Below, piece by piece: positions 12,307 to 23,343 of a stretch of 64,000 nucleotides of DNA (its first letter is position 1; the number at the start of each line of letters is the position of its first letter). The DNA comes from Aphis gossypii (taxonomy: Eukaryota > Arthropoda > Insecta > Hemiptera > Aphididae): contig NC_065533.1 in the NCBI RefSeq assembly GCF_020184175.1, forward strand, positions 6,470,695 through 6,534,694. The letters run 5' to 3'. Position numbers and translations under genes: made by a program. The notes under the pieces were generated by a model. It was given only the letters and a program-made list of their open reading frames with translations, did not search any database and was not told the DNA's origin.

Positions 12307-12884
12307 ACCTATCATACAGATTAATCGGAGGTCCATGAAAATAATTAATGTTTTGTACGGTGTATTCATCTGTTACAGATTTACTTATTCGGTAACATGC
12401 TAAATGTTTTTCATAACATATAATGTTTAATTTTTTACAAATAATATATAATATGTCGTTTTTTTTTACACACACAATTTTTTTTATAACATATGCTGCT
12501 AAAGCATTTTCATAAAAAGTAGCAAGTACATGGTTAATATTATATATTGTATTAGCATGCATAATTTTATCATAACATAAAGCTTCATTTGATAAAAATC
12601 TATTATTAGCTAAAGAATTATTATTTATTTGCTTCATATATTCAACATATGGAATTTCTTCGCTTAATTGTTTAAAAGAATAATAGGTAATCATTAATTT
12701 TAAAATTGTATAAAAAATCAGAAAAAAATAATGAATACTTAAAACCAAGTGATATGGGAACATTAATTCTAGAAGTTATATTTTTTGTATATGTTTTTAA
12801 TTGGCGGTGTTTTGATTCAAAGTTGTATGACCATAAATATCTTAAAGGACCGGATTGTTTTATTATAGAACAGTAGTGGGTCAA
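12302..12884 (-). pseudogene. Remnant of a transposon-encoded protein
   Basis: Two overlapping minus-strand frames (12884-12672 and 12763-12302) read as one broken protein. The first carries a GPLRYLWSYNFESKH block. It resembles a GP-x-x-W-x-x-RFExKH motif that I recall from uncharacterised insect transposon proteins. The second frame continues with an alpha-helical, Cys/Lys-containing segment. The frame change near 12700 and lack of a start or upstream domains indicate a fragment. It ends at the border of the GC-rich repeat. Family unknown. Confidence 0.45.
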
Positions 12885-12945
12885 AAAGTGATGTTTTGGT
12901 TTGAGATTATCATTGAATAACTCAACATATGTTTTGTTATTATAT

Positions 12946-13201
12946 TGTTAGGGCCGAAGGGGATATTTAATGTAATAAATCCGTACTTCAGTATAAATTA
13001 TCATAGACTTTATTTTGTTTAATAAATATTAGCATGTAACGCGTTGAAACGGTATTGATTGTTGGATAGCTATGACGCTACTAAAATTATATAAAATAAA
13101 ATATGATAAAGTTGCCCGAGCGACGTCTTATCGCTCGCTGATTGTCGTACCGGTCTACCTGCTACAGTGATAATAATAATTTAATTTTCCCGGCTCCAAC
13201 A
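12946..13201 (-). mobile_element. 3' LTR of the BEL/Pao element
   Basis: On the minus strand the segment starts TGTTGGAGCCGGG and ends CGGCCCTAACA, giving TGTTGG/TAACA-type ends. It lies downstream of the BEL/Pao integrase and is preceded on that strand by a purine-rich tract (GGGCGGTG). Length is 256 bp. No 5' partner was seen, because the element is truncated on its 5' side near 14815. Confidence 0.7.
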
Positions 13202-13407
13202 CACCGCCCGACATTTTACGCTTGCGGAAAATATCAGCAAATTACAAAATACTTGATAATAAATAATACAATACAAAAAAAAAAACATTTCAATAATTGC
13301 TGATCGGTGATCGCTAATTCATACAAATAATTGATAAATATACATTATACGTTTATAACACACAAATATTAATACATAAACAAATTTATAAAAAAAATCT
13401 AATACGC

Positions 13408-14814
13408 TTAATCGTCAAGCGGCAATGGACACAAATTCCTAACCGCTTGTTTGGAATTGCCTCTCTCCGTTCTCACCGTAACCACACGAATGACATCGTT
13501 TGGAGCTGCATGCAGATCAATAACTCGTCCAAGTCGCCACTGTGTAGGTGCCAAATTAGGTTCCCTTATGATCACCAACATACCTTTCTTTATTGAGGGA
13601 CCAATTTTAGACGACCACTTAATTCGTTCCTGTAGTTGGCTAAGGTACTTCCGACTACAACGCTGCCAAATTTGTTGGGTCAATTGTGTTACCAATTGCC
13701 AACAACGTAGACGGTTAGCTGGCACGTTCGCCATATCCTGTTCTGGTAGACAAGTCAGAGAGCCACCAACCAGGAAATGTCCAGGAGTAAGCACATTTAA
13801 GTCAGATGGATCAGGAGATAGTGGGGATAAAGGACGGGAGTTCAAGCAAGCTTCTATTCGACTTAATATTGTGTACAGTTCCTCGAACGTTAAAACTGCA
13901 TTACCTAACTGCCTAATTAAGTGATGTTTTATTGACTTAACTGCGCTTTCCCACAGTCCACCGAAGTGAGGACTATACACGGGAATAAACTTCCAATTTA
14001 TTCCGACTTCAGACACACAACGTTGCACTTTTGCTTGATGTTCCTTTGAGCTAAACAAGTCGCGTAGCTCCTTTAACTTTCGATTAGCTCCTACGAAGTT
14101 TTTTCCGTTATCAGACCATAATGTTGCACAATACCCACGCCTTGACCAAAATCTTCGAAGGGCTGCTAGGATAGCATCCGTACTGAGATCACTCACCAAC
14201 TCAATGTGTACTGCCTTAGTGACGAAGCACACAAACACGCATATGTACGCCTTTAACGTTTGAGCATTACGGCGGGTACTAACCTTTATTTTGACGGGAC
14301 CGGCGAAATCCATTCCAGTGGTAGCAAACGCGCGACAAGGTTGTATACGTTCTTTTGGTAGGTTCCCCATGACTGGTTGAAAGGTAAACGTTTTAGTTTT
14401 AAAACAAATAACGCATTTGTTTACAATTGATCTAGCGATATTTCTACCGTTCAATGGCCAGTATCGATCCCTAATTGACGCTTATAGTGCTTGAGGACCG
14501 ACATGTAATTGGCGATAATGTTCGTACATAAATATTAATGTTGTTAATTTAGACTGTGCTAGTAATAATACTGGATTTCGCTTATCGACATTGATTGATT
14601 GCATATTATTTAGACGTCCACCGACTCGTAATACACCGTTCTTATCGATAAACGGACACAATAATTTTAACTTACTTCGTTTACTAACATCTTTTTTAGC
14701 AATTAAACATTTGATTTCTTCAATAAAATATTGTTTTTGAACTAATTTAATCAACAACGTCTTGGCGGCATTAAGAGGCCGTCGTAGTAAAAGTGAAACG
14801 TATACAACGCTCAA
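13408..14814 (-). pseudogene. BEL/Pao retrotransposon polyprotein, C-terminal part with integrase
   Basis: The minus-strand frame 14454-13408 (348 aa) carries a zinc-binding remnant (CVICFK), then the DDE integrase core. The three catalytic acids sit in TGMDFAGP, WSDNGKNF and GGLWESAVK. A C-terminal module typical of BEL/Pao follows (LTPGHFLVGG, PTQWRLGRV). The upstream frame 14814-14482 (VLRVGGRL) is the RNase H-integrase linker. The two frames are separated by a short disrupted gap at 14455-14481. Protease, RT and RNase H are missing: coding similarity stops at about 14815. The integrase core itself looks intact. Confidence 0.9.
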
Positions 14815-15579
14815 GAGATGGCGTTGAATTCCATATCGCCGCCGTCGCGGTAGGCCGTAACCACGCCCATCGTGTACTCGACGGGGTCCGCGTGTTGTAA
14901 TTGCGGGAGAGGTACATTATTATTTCACGGACGGTCATTCTGAACGTTTCGCATCATTATAGAGCGTAACGAAATTATCGCCCGTGAATTCTATACGGTG
15001 CGCTAGCTCGCTCCTAGCTCACAAGTCGCAAACCTATTTTTTAATTAAAGCTCCTGTTTGCTTAAAAATGTAAACCAATAAAATAAGCATACAAATTATT
15101 AAACACCATAACTTGATTTATATTTCTAACCTAATTACTTTTTAAAATAAATGTAAAATAATAATTTTATTACGATTAAATATATTTTTTAGTAAAAGTG
15201 TTGCGTATTTTACGTTGTAACTTATAAGTGACATGCAGTAATTTTTGTATGATAATTTAAGTAGTAACTGGGTCCCTGGGGGGCCACCACCGCCACCGCC
15301 ACCGCCACTGCCACCGCCACCCCCGCGACCTACCACTCACCCAAGGTACCGCCACCCGTACCACCACTCGCTGCCAGCCATGGTGAGCGCCGCCGTCACA
15401 CCACCTCCCGCCCCGCCATAGATGCCGCAACCGGACACTGCTCAGCCGTTATCTCGTAGTACACATTATCTTTATACCTATATCTATACATCTATATACG
15501 TACAAAATATATGCCCCACCACTAATCCCCACTACTAGTTAACACCTAACTTCCAGAACTCGATCATCCCCCACCATTC

Positions 15580-15624
<45 letters not shown>

Positions 15625-15687
15625 TTAATAATATTAATGACGATTAATAATTAAGCACTAATATTCAGTCATAGTTTTGTTTTAACA
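14815..15687. other. Unassigned DNA left of the Polinton genes
   Basis: GC-rich DNA without a gene at 14820-15010, then AT-rich DNA. A CCACCG-type simple repeat lies near 15282-15320 (read on the minus strand as a glycine run, so not a gene), and an ATA trinucleotide run at about 15581-15625. If the Polinton has a left terminal inverted repeat it should lie here, but I could not match one to the right side. Confidence 0.5.
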
Positions 15688-15729
15688 GTGTCAAGTTGTA
15701 AATCTCTGTTTAACTTTATCAGTATTAAT

Positions 15730-16997
15730 ATGGCAGGGCCAATAAGTGAAATGAACCGTTTGTATAAATATGTTGCACCTTCATCGCCGTCCGAACTCAT
15801 CGATTGTAGTAATTTCACAATTGACTTTGAAAATCGCAAGTTTTTAAACATCGGATTCGATCCAAAAGATAAATTTAATATTGTGCTGCGAATAATTACA
15901 CCGTCACGGTATGTAAATATTTCTCCAGACTTCTTGAAGCGTATTTATTCATTCATGGGTAATATTTTATCCCACATTCTCGATCCTGCTGTGAAATATA
16001 AAAAATTCACTTTTTTAGAATGTGAATCGGTTTTGATCACAAGTATGGTATATAGGGGAGAGCATGTATTAGTCGTAGAGTCTAAAGAAACAAGCGGATG
16101 TAGAATTTTATTGAATAGAAGAGATCTTATGACAATTCAAGATTTAGAGTGGATGATTTTTGAAACCGTATCAAGAAAAATCAATATCGTAAGACCTAAT
16201 ATTTTAAATCAACTCGAACAAATATCCGAATACTTTAAAACAGATTTTAATATTGATAAATCCGCTACACTCGATGAAGTTATATCAATAATCAGAGGAA
16301 TTCATATTGAATTAATCGCGAAACATATACAAAAGAACAAACAGAGTTTTTTAACCCAAATAATATTATTCGCAACTGAACAGCTTGCAATCAATTGGAT
16401 GACAAAATCGAGAAATTCGTTAAAAGTAAGAATATATTTTGAAATTATTAATAAAAATATTTAACATATGCATTAAATTAGACAGTTGATGCACCGGCAG
16501 AATTTATTTCACCAACCAAGAGAAATGAGATGCACGATGCTGAGGAATTAAAGGTGAAACATATTGTACATATTTTTATTACGATTACTGATTTTTGTTA
16601 ATTTTAGTTTTATTCTGAAACCTTTGATGTGGAAATGCTACAACCTTCACCACCAAGATACTCAAGTATGTCTTCATTGATGAAATATAATGAAGACGAT
16701 CCTTCACAGTCACGAGTAACTATAAATGAAACCAATAAAATATTCAAGTACTAAATTTTATTTTATTCTTAGGGTGCTGACGAGGAAAGGGGATTCAGAG
16801 AATATTTAGTAACAAATTCGATGAATCCATTAGAGGCAGCATGGGCTCCGATTCGGAAAACTATACCAAGGACGATACACGTATGTCGTATATATATATA
16901 TATATATATAATTTGTATGAGAAAAAAAAAATAATTATTATTAATTTTATAGGCTGTCGATGAAAATGATGGTCCTACGTATTTTAACAGACCATAA
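15730..16997 (+). CDS. Five-exon Polinton gene of unknown function, intact
   Basis: Exons by GT-AG rules are 15730-16425, 16482-16553, 16608-16715, 16773-16880 and 16953-16997. Every intron (about 54-72 bp) is in phase 0 and the frame is open through all joins to TAA at 16995, giving about 342 aa. An in-frame ATG at 15688 could add 14 residues; the start at 15730 (MAGPISEMNR) is preferred because protein-like sequence begins there. The first exon is a mixed alpha/beta domain with no motif I recognise. The last four exons encode a polar, Ser/Pro/acidic tail ending TYFNRP. It sits at the left end of the Polinton, where accessory genes vary. Its intactness contrasts with the broken capsid genes. 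Confidence 0.7.
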
Positions 16998-17276
16998 TCC
17001 CCCACCATCTCTTTCCGCCTTCATAGATGGCAAGTCAGCAGAACAATCTATTCACTCCAATACAAAAGTCTTTTTATAATTATTAATAAAATCTTGTTAA
17101 TGATAATAATAATAATAAATATTTCTTATATCATAATATTTGTTATTCAATACGTTATCAATACCCAGACTATGTTTCCTTCCATAACCCTGTTTTATAT
17201 CATATGAGTTTTTACTCCCACCCTGACTTAAGAGTAGGGATTCGTCCCCGCTTTAAACAAGCGCTCGATAGCACTA

Positions 17277-17312
17277 CATAAAAAGGATGACACGACTATA
17301 TGACAAGTCAGT
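17277..17312 (+). promoter_or_regulatory. Candidate core promoter (TATA plus arthropod initiator)
   Basis: A TATA-like CATAAAAAG at 17277-17285 lies about 30 bases upstream of TCAGT (17308-17312), the arthropod initiator consensus. The two-exon gene begins about 200 bases downstream. Confidence 0.45.
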
Positions 17313-17509
17313 CGTAACCCGCTCTTCAAGTTAACAAGTAACATTAAGTAACAATTTCTGCGTTTAACCTTCAGTGTTACATAATGGCTAATAATCTGAT
17401 CGATTGTAACACATTCTTTATTGATAGCAATGTTTTTTACACATTGGCTTAGATCCGGAACTTTTGTTTAATTGTGTTTTGTATTACAAGTAACTCTCAG
17501 TGCGTGAAA

Positions 17510-18129
17510 ATGAGTGTTGAATTGTTTCAATCCATAAATACACTTCTTAACAACGTAAACTTTAGACTTCCATCGCACTTACTGTTAAAGGAGTTTAAAT
17601 TGATGTCAATAGAGGAATTCAACGGTGTCAACATTCTGTCAATCAAATGCTTGCAGCAAGACCAGAATGTGCAGTTGACTAAGGAGAATGTTAAAAAGAT
17701 TTTACAATTGATCGATGCCATGGAAGAAGTTATTCAGATGAAAAATATGTATGTTCGGTCAGCTTCATTGCTTCAGGCCTGTAAGATTTCAATGTTTCTG
17801 GGGAAAGAAATGCCGTTACCCAAAGATACAAAAATAAGCGATGTTGAGGAATATCTGGAGCACATTGAGGTCAAGAAATTGAAAGAACGTATTTCAGTCC
17901 AAGGTACTTGCTTAATAGCAGATTTAAAGATTAAAGCACTCAAACAATTGGCAAGGGGCTGGTTATCTTCTTCACCCGAAACTGAGGTAATACTAATATA
18001 TTTTACATAATGTTGTATACTTAAACAACATTTTTTTTTTTTTAGGCTGAAGTCAACAGACCGAGGACAAGAGCATTTGTAGCGCGTGAAAGGGCAAAGG
18101 CAAGCCGTAGATTAAATTATTTGAAATAA
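17510..18129 (+). CDS. Two-exon Polinton gene of unknown function, intact
   Basis: Exon 1 is 17510-17986 and exon 2 is 18046-18129, joined in phase 0 across a 59-bp intron with GTAATA donor and a T-run/TTTAG acceptor. The product is about 186 aa. The ATG at 17510 is chosen because the sequence before it (from 17474) looks like leader. The protein is helix-rich with charged heptad-like stretches. It ends in a strongly basic tail (RPRTRAFVARERAKASRRL), suggesting nucleic-acid or capsid contact, as in minor core proteins. No family recognised. It converges with the capsid gene, whose stop is at 18249. Confidence 0.7.
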
Positions 18130-18248
18130 TTTATTGTGATACAATCAGAAAAAAAAAATGTTTATAATTATATTTTAATATGGCGAATAATTAAATAAAA
18201 ACATCATAATTTTTTTTTAAAAAAAAGTTTTTTATTTTTACAAACTAT

Positions 18249-19496
18249 TTACAATTTCCTTACATCACCATTAAACGGGTTATAAGTTATAATTTGATCG
18301 TGTAAAATGAGACAATAAGCTGCGGTTTTTGCTGGAATGGCCTTGTCTGTTTCGAATTCAATTCGTAAATCTACAGTCGATGATTTTACGTTGTCATTCT
18401 GTCGTAATAAATCCACGACTACGATTGGTACAAATTGTTGAAAAATATTTTTAGGAAGTAAAGGGTCACTATACTCTCTCTCTCGTAGTACGATTTCTGG
18501 AATTCAGCATATGCCTTGTACAATATAGCCGTAACATTGTTTGTGAAATCTGCACGAAAATCTTCATATGGATATACTTCAGAGTTTAAATGTACTTTTA
18601 GGTTTTTCAAATAGCAGTGATCGAATCGTCCTGATGGATTAAATAAATTATTTTTTCGATCGGTTTGAAGTCCGATTAATGCAAATCTAGGTTTCTCCAA
18701 CAAACTGCTTGATTTTACCGTCCACGAATGAGAAGTGTTCTGAGGGAGAACTGGATACTCGCACAAGTCCCAATTTCTGAACGCACACGCAACTGGTTTA
18801 CGAGAGTCTAATACTTTTAACAGTTTTATTTTTTCTTTATCACTAACTCTGATGATGGGCATCTTCCAGATAATTTTATTTAATTCAATGGCTACTTTTT
18901 TAAGTTTTTCATTAGGAGTTGTCGTCAAAACATACAACGCATCAAAATCTGTAGATGATCTGTTTAAAATTATTTGTTGATTACAGTTGAGTAGTATTTT
19001 TTTATAATCTTCACAAAATCCAAACAAGTGTTTGAGCGGGATACAACCAGCGAATTTGTTATTTACATGAAATGTTTATTTTCACTGGCATCCATATCTA
19101 CGTCCCAAGCAGCATTTTGTAGATTGTTCAATTCACTCGGAGTGTGCGAGCAAAAACCTTTAAGACTCGAAGATATTCCAGGAGATTTTAATTTTTGTAT
19201 TTCCACTCCGTTAATTTCATATCGGATTTCAGAAAATAAAAATGCTAAGCCATTATTTGTAAAGTTGAATTCACCCTTCTCTGCTGTAATATCTGCAGGT
19301 ATATTTAATTACCTTCAATGTAAAGATAGCTCTCGCAAGGCAAAGTGTAAGCGTCCATATTTTGAATAGATATTCTAATTTCATCGTTATTGGATAAAGC
19401 TGTAGTCGAATACGGAAGGAAAGAGTGGTACTGCATTTGAGTTATTTTGCAATCTTCTTCATATCCGCCAGCTACGTCCAAATACATTTCATCCAT
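18249..19496 (-). pseudogene. Polinton major capsid protein (double jelly-roll; F54H12.2-like), frameshifted
   Basis: The protein resembles the capsid-like family often annotated as 'uncharacterized protein F54H12.2-like'. It starts at 19496 (MDEMYLDVAGGYEED) and carries STTALSNNDEIRI, then FTNNGLAFLFSEIRYE, LFGFCEDYKK, LLEKPRFALIGLQTDRK and a HCYLKNLKVHLNSEVYPY block. It ends with ILHDQIITYNPFNGDVRKL before the TAA at 18249-18251. The reading frame is broken at least three times: near 19317, near 19035-19045, and in a GA dinucleotide run near 18470-18480 that removes the C-terminal 80 residues from the main frame. In the family it forms the hexon-like shell. It follows the penton gene and a small basic ORF on the same strand. 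Confidence 0.85.
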
Positions 19497-19498
19497 GA

Positions 19499-19651
19499 TT
19501 ATAGAACTTTTAAAGAGCGTAGAAATGATAGATTGTTTTTGGTTAGTTTCTTTACAATCGGTGTAAGTCTTGACGTATTAATCTTGCTAGTAGAACTATT
19601 GATTTTCTTGATAACATTTCTTTTTATATAACTGTTGAACTTAATAGCCAT
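19499..19651 (-). CDS. Small basic protein between penton and capsid genes
   Basis: A 50-residue ORF (start MAIKFNSYIKRNV, stop TAA at 19499-19501) with many Lys/Arg and Asn/Ser residues and no acidic residues. Its ATG overlaps the end of the penton frame by about ten bases, and its stop lies two bases before the capsid ATG. That packing, typical of compact viral gene blocks, is the main argument that it is real. A role as a DNA-binding or core peptide is inference from charge only. Confidence 0.5.
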   Translation of the reverse strand: MAIKFNSYIKRNVIKKINSSTSKINTSRLTPIVKKLTKNNLSFLRSLKVL

Positions 19652-20327
19652 CTTTATGTTTAATTTGTAAACGAATTGTGATTGGCTCCCCTCTTAATTG
19701 ATTAAGTTATTATCTTGATCTCTTAGCACTATATTTACTTTACTTATAGACGTGGAATTAAGCCGGTAGAAAACTAAATGTTTTGGAACTTCAATGATTT
19801 GTCCAGGCGGCGAAGAAGGGAAAAACTCGTGTATCGTCTGGCTCGGTATACCATTACTGAATGAACCAGAAATTAGATTGCAATCTATTTTTATACAGTT
19901 AACTTTCATTATGTTAACTATCCGTTCAGATTCATGCTTTGTGTTTTCAGAGTAAACTTTTTTTCAAAACCTAATATTTTGGATATATTATGTTTAATCG
20001 TGAAATCAATATCATGACTACACGTCATTGAACATTTTAATGTGCTGCTATCAGCCTTGAGTTGAAACAAAGTAACATGATTTGGTAAGAGTTTTTGAAT
20101 CGTTGACTCCAAATTAATTTATATGATCCCGTTGGTATAGTTACATTTACACATTTGCCGAGCGAATTGCGAAATCCTATCGTATTACAATCCGGTTCTA
20201 TGTTTGGTATAGAATTATGTGTTTGCAGACTTAAAAGACACAGCTGCGATGTATTTTTTACTTCTAACGGTGGAAAAATATCACATGACATTTCACTGGA
20301 ATTACCATTTAATGTTATCGTGTACAT
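19641..20327 (-). pseudogene. Polinton penton-like minor capsid protein, frameshifted
   Basis: The start at 20327 (MYTITLNGNSSEMS) overlaps the end of the protease gene. The recognisable blocks are IFPPLEV..LLSLQTHNSIPNI, then FTIKHNISKILGF, then KVNCIKIDCNLISGSFSNG followed by TIHEFFP, then YRLNSTSISKVNIVLRDQD and LRGEPITIRLQIK before the TAA at 19641-19643. These match the Polinton single-jelly-roll penton family as I recall it from aphid genomes. At least three frame changes are needed, near 20110, 19930 and 19700. It would form the five-fold vertices around the capsid protein encoded downstream. Confidence 0.8.
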
Positions 20328-20677
20328 GATAAAAATTTCAAACACAAATGCCCGCAATTAAATGTGTTATAACGTTGATGCCTAGTGTAATTATACTGTA
20401 TGTTACATCCACTGAGGTACGACTGTAGTTCTAGTGGAGGCGGTAGATTACCAAAACTGTCGTAGTATGTAACTTGTTTTCCAATTTTTTTATACGCTAC
20501 CCAATGAGTTCCTGTACTTTTTTCAATGTCCAAGTTGATAACCGCTGATTCTTTATGCTTTGGTCGTGGAGGTAACCTATCTCTAGAAAACACTCCGATG
20601 AAATGAGGTATTTTCATTATGCGCGCATGTTTTATAATTTCGTAATCATACAGCGCTCTTTTGGGTAACGTAGAAAT
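20315..20677 (-). pseudogene. Adenain-like cysteine protease (capsid maturation)
   Basis: The catalytic arrangement of the adenovirus-type protease is visible: His in GTHWVAY, Asp in YYDSFGN and Cys in NTFNCGHLCLKFL, in that order over about 55 residues. From the only ATG in frame (20617, MKIPHFIGVF) the product is 100 aa. The frame is open and protein-like upstream to at least 20677 (PKRALYDYEIIKHA), which family members usually include, but no ATG is present there, so the authentic start seems lost. It overlaps the penton start by about 13 bases. The active-site residues are intact. Confidence 0.8.
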
Positions 20678-21566
20678 TAGTTTTTTTGCCGTTTTGGAGT
20701 TTTCTTTAAAGATTTACGGGTACCCTTTCTTTTATACGAACCACCTCCGTGTGGAGCGAGATATAGTCCTTTTCCTTTCTCTATTTTATACGTGCCGCCT
20801 TTATTAGGTGCGAGATATAATCCTCTGCCCAAATGCGAAGGTTCATTTCTATTAAATTCACTAACGGTTTTTACAACGTTAGCAATGCCACCTGTTAGCG
20901 CTCCGACTGCAGATAAGCCAGCAAAAATTGGTATCAACGGTAACATACCACCAGTTTTCGGTATAGGTATGACACGAGGTACTCGAGATTTCTTGCCGTT
21001 TTTACGGAATATTTTTTTAGCTGCCACAACACATTTTTTGTTAATTTCATCAGGTTTTTTTCATTAATATTTTTTTTGAGTACATTTTTAGCCGCCTTTA
21101 TTGCAGCTTTGAATCCACATCCTGCACCAATTTTACGTTTTGCCTTCATGCCTGTTGTGACTAACCACGCTGCAGCCTTTTCTTTTAAATTTGAGTCTTT
21201 TGACTTGAATCTATTCCAAGCCCTATTTTCTAATATATAATCTGCTTTTTGACGATCTGTCAAAGATTTGCTGTGATCATAAGCGATATCGTGTTCTTTA
21301 CACGCCGAATCTAAAGGATTGATACCTTTATCACCACGATCCAACCGTTTTCTCAATTTTGTCCCCGGACCGCAGTACTGATAACCTAAAATGATAAATA
21401 AAAACTATAAACTTGTAAAGTGATATTGTTAGTTTATGTGCGTGTGTGTGTGTGTGTGGTAGAGTTTATAATTATCTGGTAAATGAAGTTCAAATGGTAA
21501 TTTATTTATAAGAGTGTTAATTATACCTCCACCTTTATTCTTGTTGTTTCTTCGAACGGGTGACAT
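20677..21566 (-). pseudogene. PLA2-like domain protein with hydrophobic segment and GLYLxP-repeat tail
   Basis: Exon 1 (21566-21527, MSPVRRNN..) joins in phase to exon 2 (from 21385) across a 141-bp intron. Exon 2 opens with a phospholipase-A2-type calcium loop (YCGPGT) and the catalytic motif NPLDSACKEHDIAY, as in parvovirus VP1 and several Polinton-like viruses. A GCGFKAAIKAAK segment follows. A run of seven A residues near 21056 shifts the frame: one frame runs to 20934, the other continues with a hydrophobic stretch (LPLIPIFAGLSAVGALTGG) and two GLYLAPxxGG repeats to the stop at 20677. I read these as one original protein. The expected role is membrane breaching and capsid assembly. It diverges from the ATPase gene 60 bp away. 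Confidence 0.78.
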
Positions 21567-21625
21567 CGTGTAATGGTCAGATTACAAAGATTACACAGCT
21601 ATTTATACATAATCATTATATTATA

Positions 21626-22307
21626 ATGAAGTTTGTCGATCAACAAATAAAACTTACAGTGGAAAATATCGACCCACCTACGACTCGTGAATCAAGACAT
21701 GGAGCGCTTTTACCAAATACCTGTCGTGCTTTAGTTGTTGGTCCTTCTGGATGTGGTAAAACGAATTTAATTTATGCCTTATTGACTAATATCAATGGTA
21801 TTCGATTTCATAACGTTTATATATACTCGAAAACACTCGATCAACCTAAATATAAAATGCTTTGTAAAATTTTAAAAGATGTGGACGGAGTACAGTTATT
21901 CACTTTTCATGAAAACGATGAGGTTATCCCTCCAGAAAAAGCATTACCAGATTCTGTTTTTATATTTGACGATTTTATGTGAAAATCAGAATATTGTACG
22001 TTCTTACTACACACGCTGTAGACATAACAACATTGATGTGTTCTATCTGGCGCAATCATTCGCACGCATACCAAAACAACTTATTCGAGATAATAGCAAC
22101 ATGATAATATTATTCAAGCAAGATGAGACTAATTTAAAACACGTTTACATGGAACACTGCTCTGGTGATATGAATTATCCCGAGTTTAAAGAGTTTTGTA
22201 CTTTGTGTTGGAGTAAGGGGAGATTCAATTTCGTCGTAATAAGTAAGGACTGTGAACGTGACAACGGACGATATCGACACGGTTTTGACACGTTTGTCGT
22301 TATATAA
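21626..22307 (+). pseudogene. DNA packaging ATPase (FtsK/HerA, A32-like), frameshifted
   Basis: The ATG at 21626 (MKFVDQQIKL) is preferred over the upstream start. Walker A is GPSGCGKT (about residues 39-46) and Walker B is SVFIFDDFM at about residue 118. Immediately after Walker B, near 21980, a single-base shift moves the rest to another frame. That frame carries VRSYYTRCRHNNIDVFYLAQ, the sensor region of packaging ATPases, and runs to 22307 (TFVVI). Both halves look well conserved, so the break may be recent or a sequencing error. It is the first gene of a plus-strand block followed by the DUF8207-like gene 24 bp downstream. Confidence 0.85.
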
Positions 22308-22330
22308 AACACTATAGTACGATATTAACC

Positions 22331-23080
22331 ATGGAAGACGATAGTACAGTGTTGAACGAATTAGTTATTGCTAAGGAAAACATTAAACGTAAATTTGAAG
22401 CATTAAAAAGAGGTGATGCCGACATTCAATCTTATGTATCACAAACATTTAAATCAATAATCGAGCCTCTTAACAAATTGCATAACCAATCGCCAACACC
22501 ACAAACTTCCGAAGCAGGTAATGATAATGACATTTCGAATGCAATTGAAGATTTAGCTACCGATAATCGGACGGGAACTTACCGGTCATTAGAAGAATGT
22601 GAGAAAGATAAAATATATGGTCCAAGAAAAAAATCTGATGGTGTTATTAAATTAGGTCATGAAGAAGTAAAATTTAAAAACAATGAAATAATTATCTATG
22701 ATTCATCTTATCAGCTAACACCTGGGCTTGTTGAGTTATTGTTTTCTAGATATCCAATGCAATATACTGATAGTGATTTAAATACATATAAATCAATACT
22801 TATTCAAACATCGGCACATTTAACGCTGGACGGTACAAAAATTAAGCAAGGTGGTGCAAAGTATAAACAAATTATTTGTAAGCTATTTTCCTCGGGGACC
22901 GGTGTGCAATTACAAACGCATAATTTAGTATATTGGAATGATCCGAATGAGTTGGTTGATAGATTAAGACTTCTTTTAGCCTCTCAATCTGCGGGAAACA
23001 CTGGAGTTTCAAACGAAATATTATCTATTTTTGAAGAACTCTATGAATCCGGTATAACAAAGAAAATACCTAATGTCTAA
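22331..23080 (+). CDS. DUF8207-like Polinton protein, intact
   Basis: An unbroken 249-residue frame. The N-terminal third is charged and helical (ENIKRKFEALKRGDADI). A conserved domain follows with IYGPRKKSDG, YQLTPGLVELLFSRYP, YTDSDLNTYKSILIQT and a KLFSSGTG block. It resembles proteins labelled DUF8207 in insect genomes that neighbour Polinton integrases; the label is from memory and needs a profile search. Its 3' end overlaps the integrase ATG by eight bases, which suggests coupled expression. Function unknown. Confidence 0.7.
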   Translation: MEDDSTVLNELVIAKENIKRKFEALKRGDADIQSYVSQTFKSIIEPLNKLHNQSPTPQTSEAGNDNDISNAIEDLATDNRTGTYRSLEECEKDKIYGPRKKSDGVIKLGHEEVKFKNNEIIIYDSSYQLTPGLVELLFSRYPMQYTDSDLNTYKSILIQTSAHLTLDGTKIKQGGAKYKQIICKLFSSGTGVQLQTHNLVYWNDPNELVDRLRLLLASQSAGNTGVSNEILSIFEELYESGITKKIPNV

Positions 23081-23291
23081 ACGTGATATAGCAATCGAAC
23101 TTCACAGACCGGCTAGGAAAAATTATACTAGACGAACAGTAAATGTGTACGGAAAAAACGATTTATGGCAGGCAGACTTGGTCGAGATGATACCACTTTC
23201 AAAGAAAAACAATGGATACAAGTATATTCTCTGTGTGATTGACTGCTTCACGAAATTCGCCTGGGCTATTCCATTAAAAACAAAAACATAA
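23073..23291 (+). pseudogene. Polinton integrase, N-terminal part
   Basis: From ATG 23073 the frame carries the first catalytic Asp in WQADLVEM and the core strand block YKYILCVIDCFTKFAWAIPLK. It stops at 23289-23291 just after KTKT, where family members continue into the second Asp. The DDE core is therefore cut after its first acid. The remainder resumes only at 26877. About 80-90 residues with the second Asp and the Glu are not present between, judged against typical integrase length, so the insertion came with a deletion. Confidence 0.85.
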
Positions 23292-23343
23292 CGTTACTAC
23301 TTTCTTAAGAAGGGACGAAGCACCTAGTTGCTTAAAGTCACAT

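Noticed and set aside
13451..13924. Plus-strand ORF of 157 aa
   Set aside because: Antisense to the BEL/Pao integrase, which has clear catalytic motifs.
15142..15336. Minus-strand glycine-rich ORF
   Set aside because: The glycines come from a CCACCG simple repeat; the rest has no protein features.
20934..21060. Separate C-terminal tail of the PLA2-like protein in its first frame
   Set aside because: The sequence after the A7 run in that frame lacks conservation, while the other frame carries the hydrophobic and GLYLxP segments expected of the protein.
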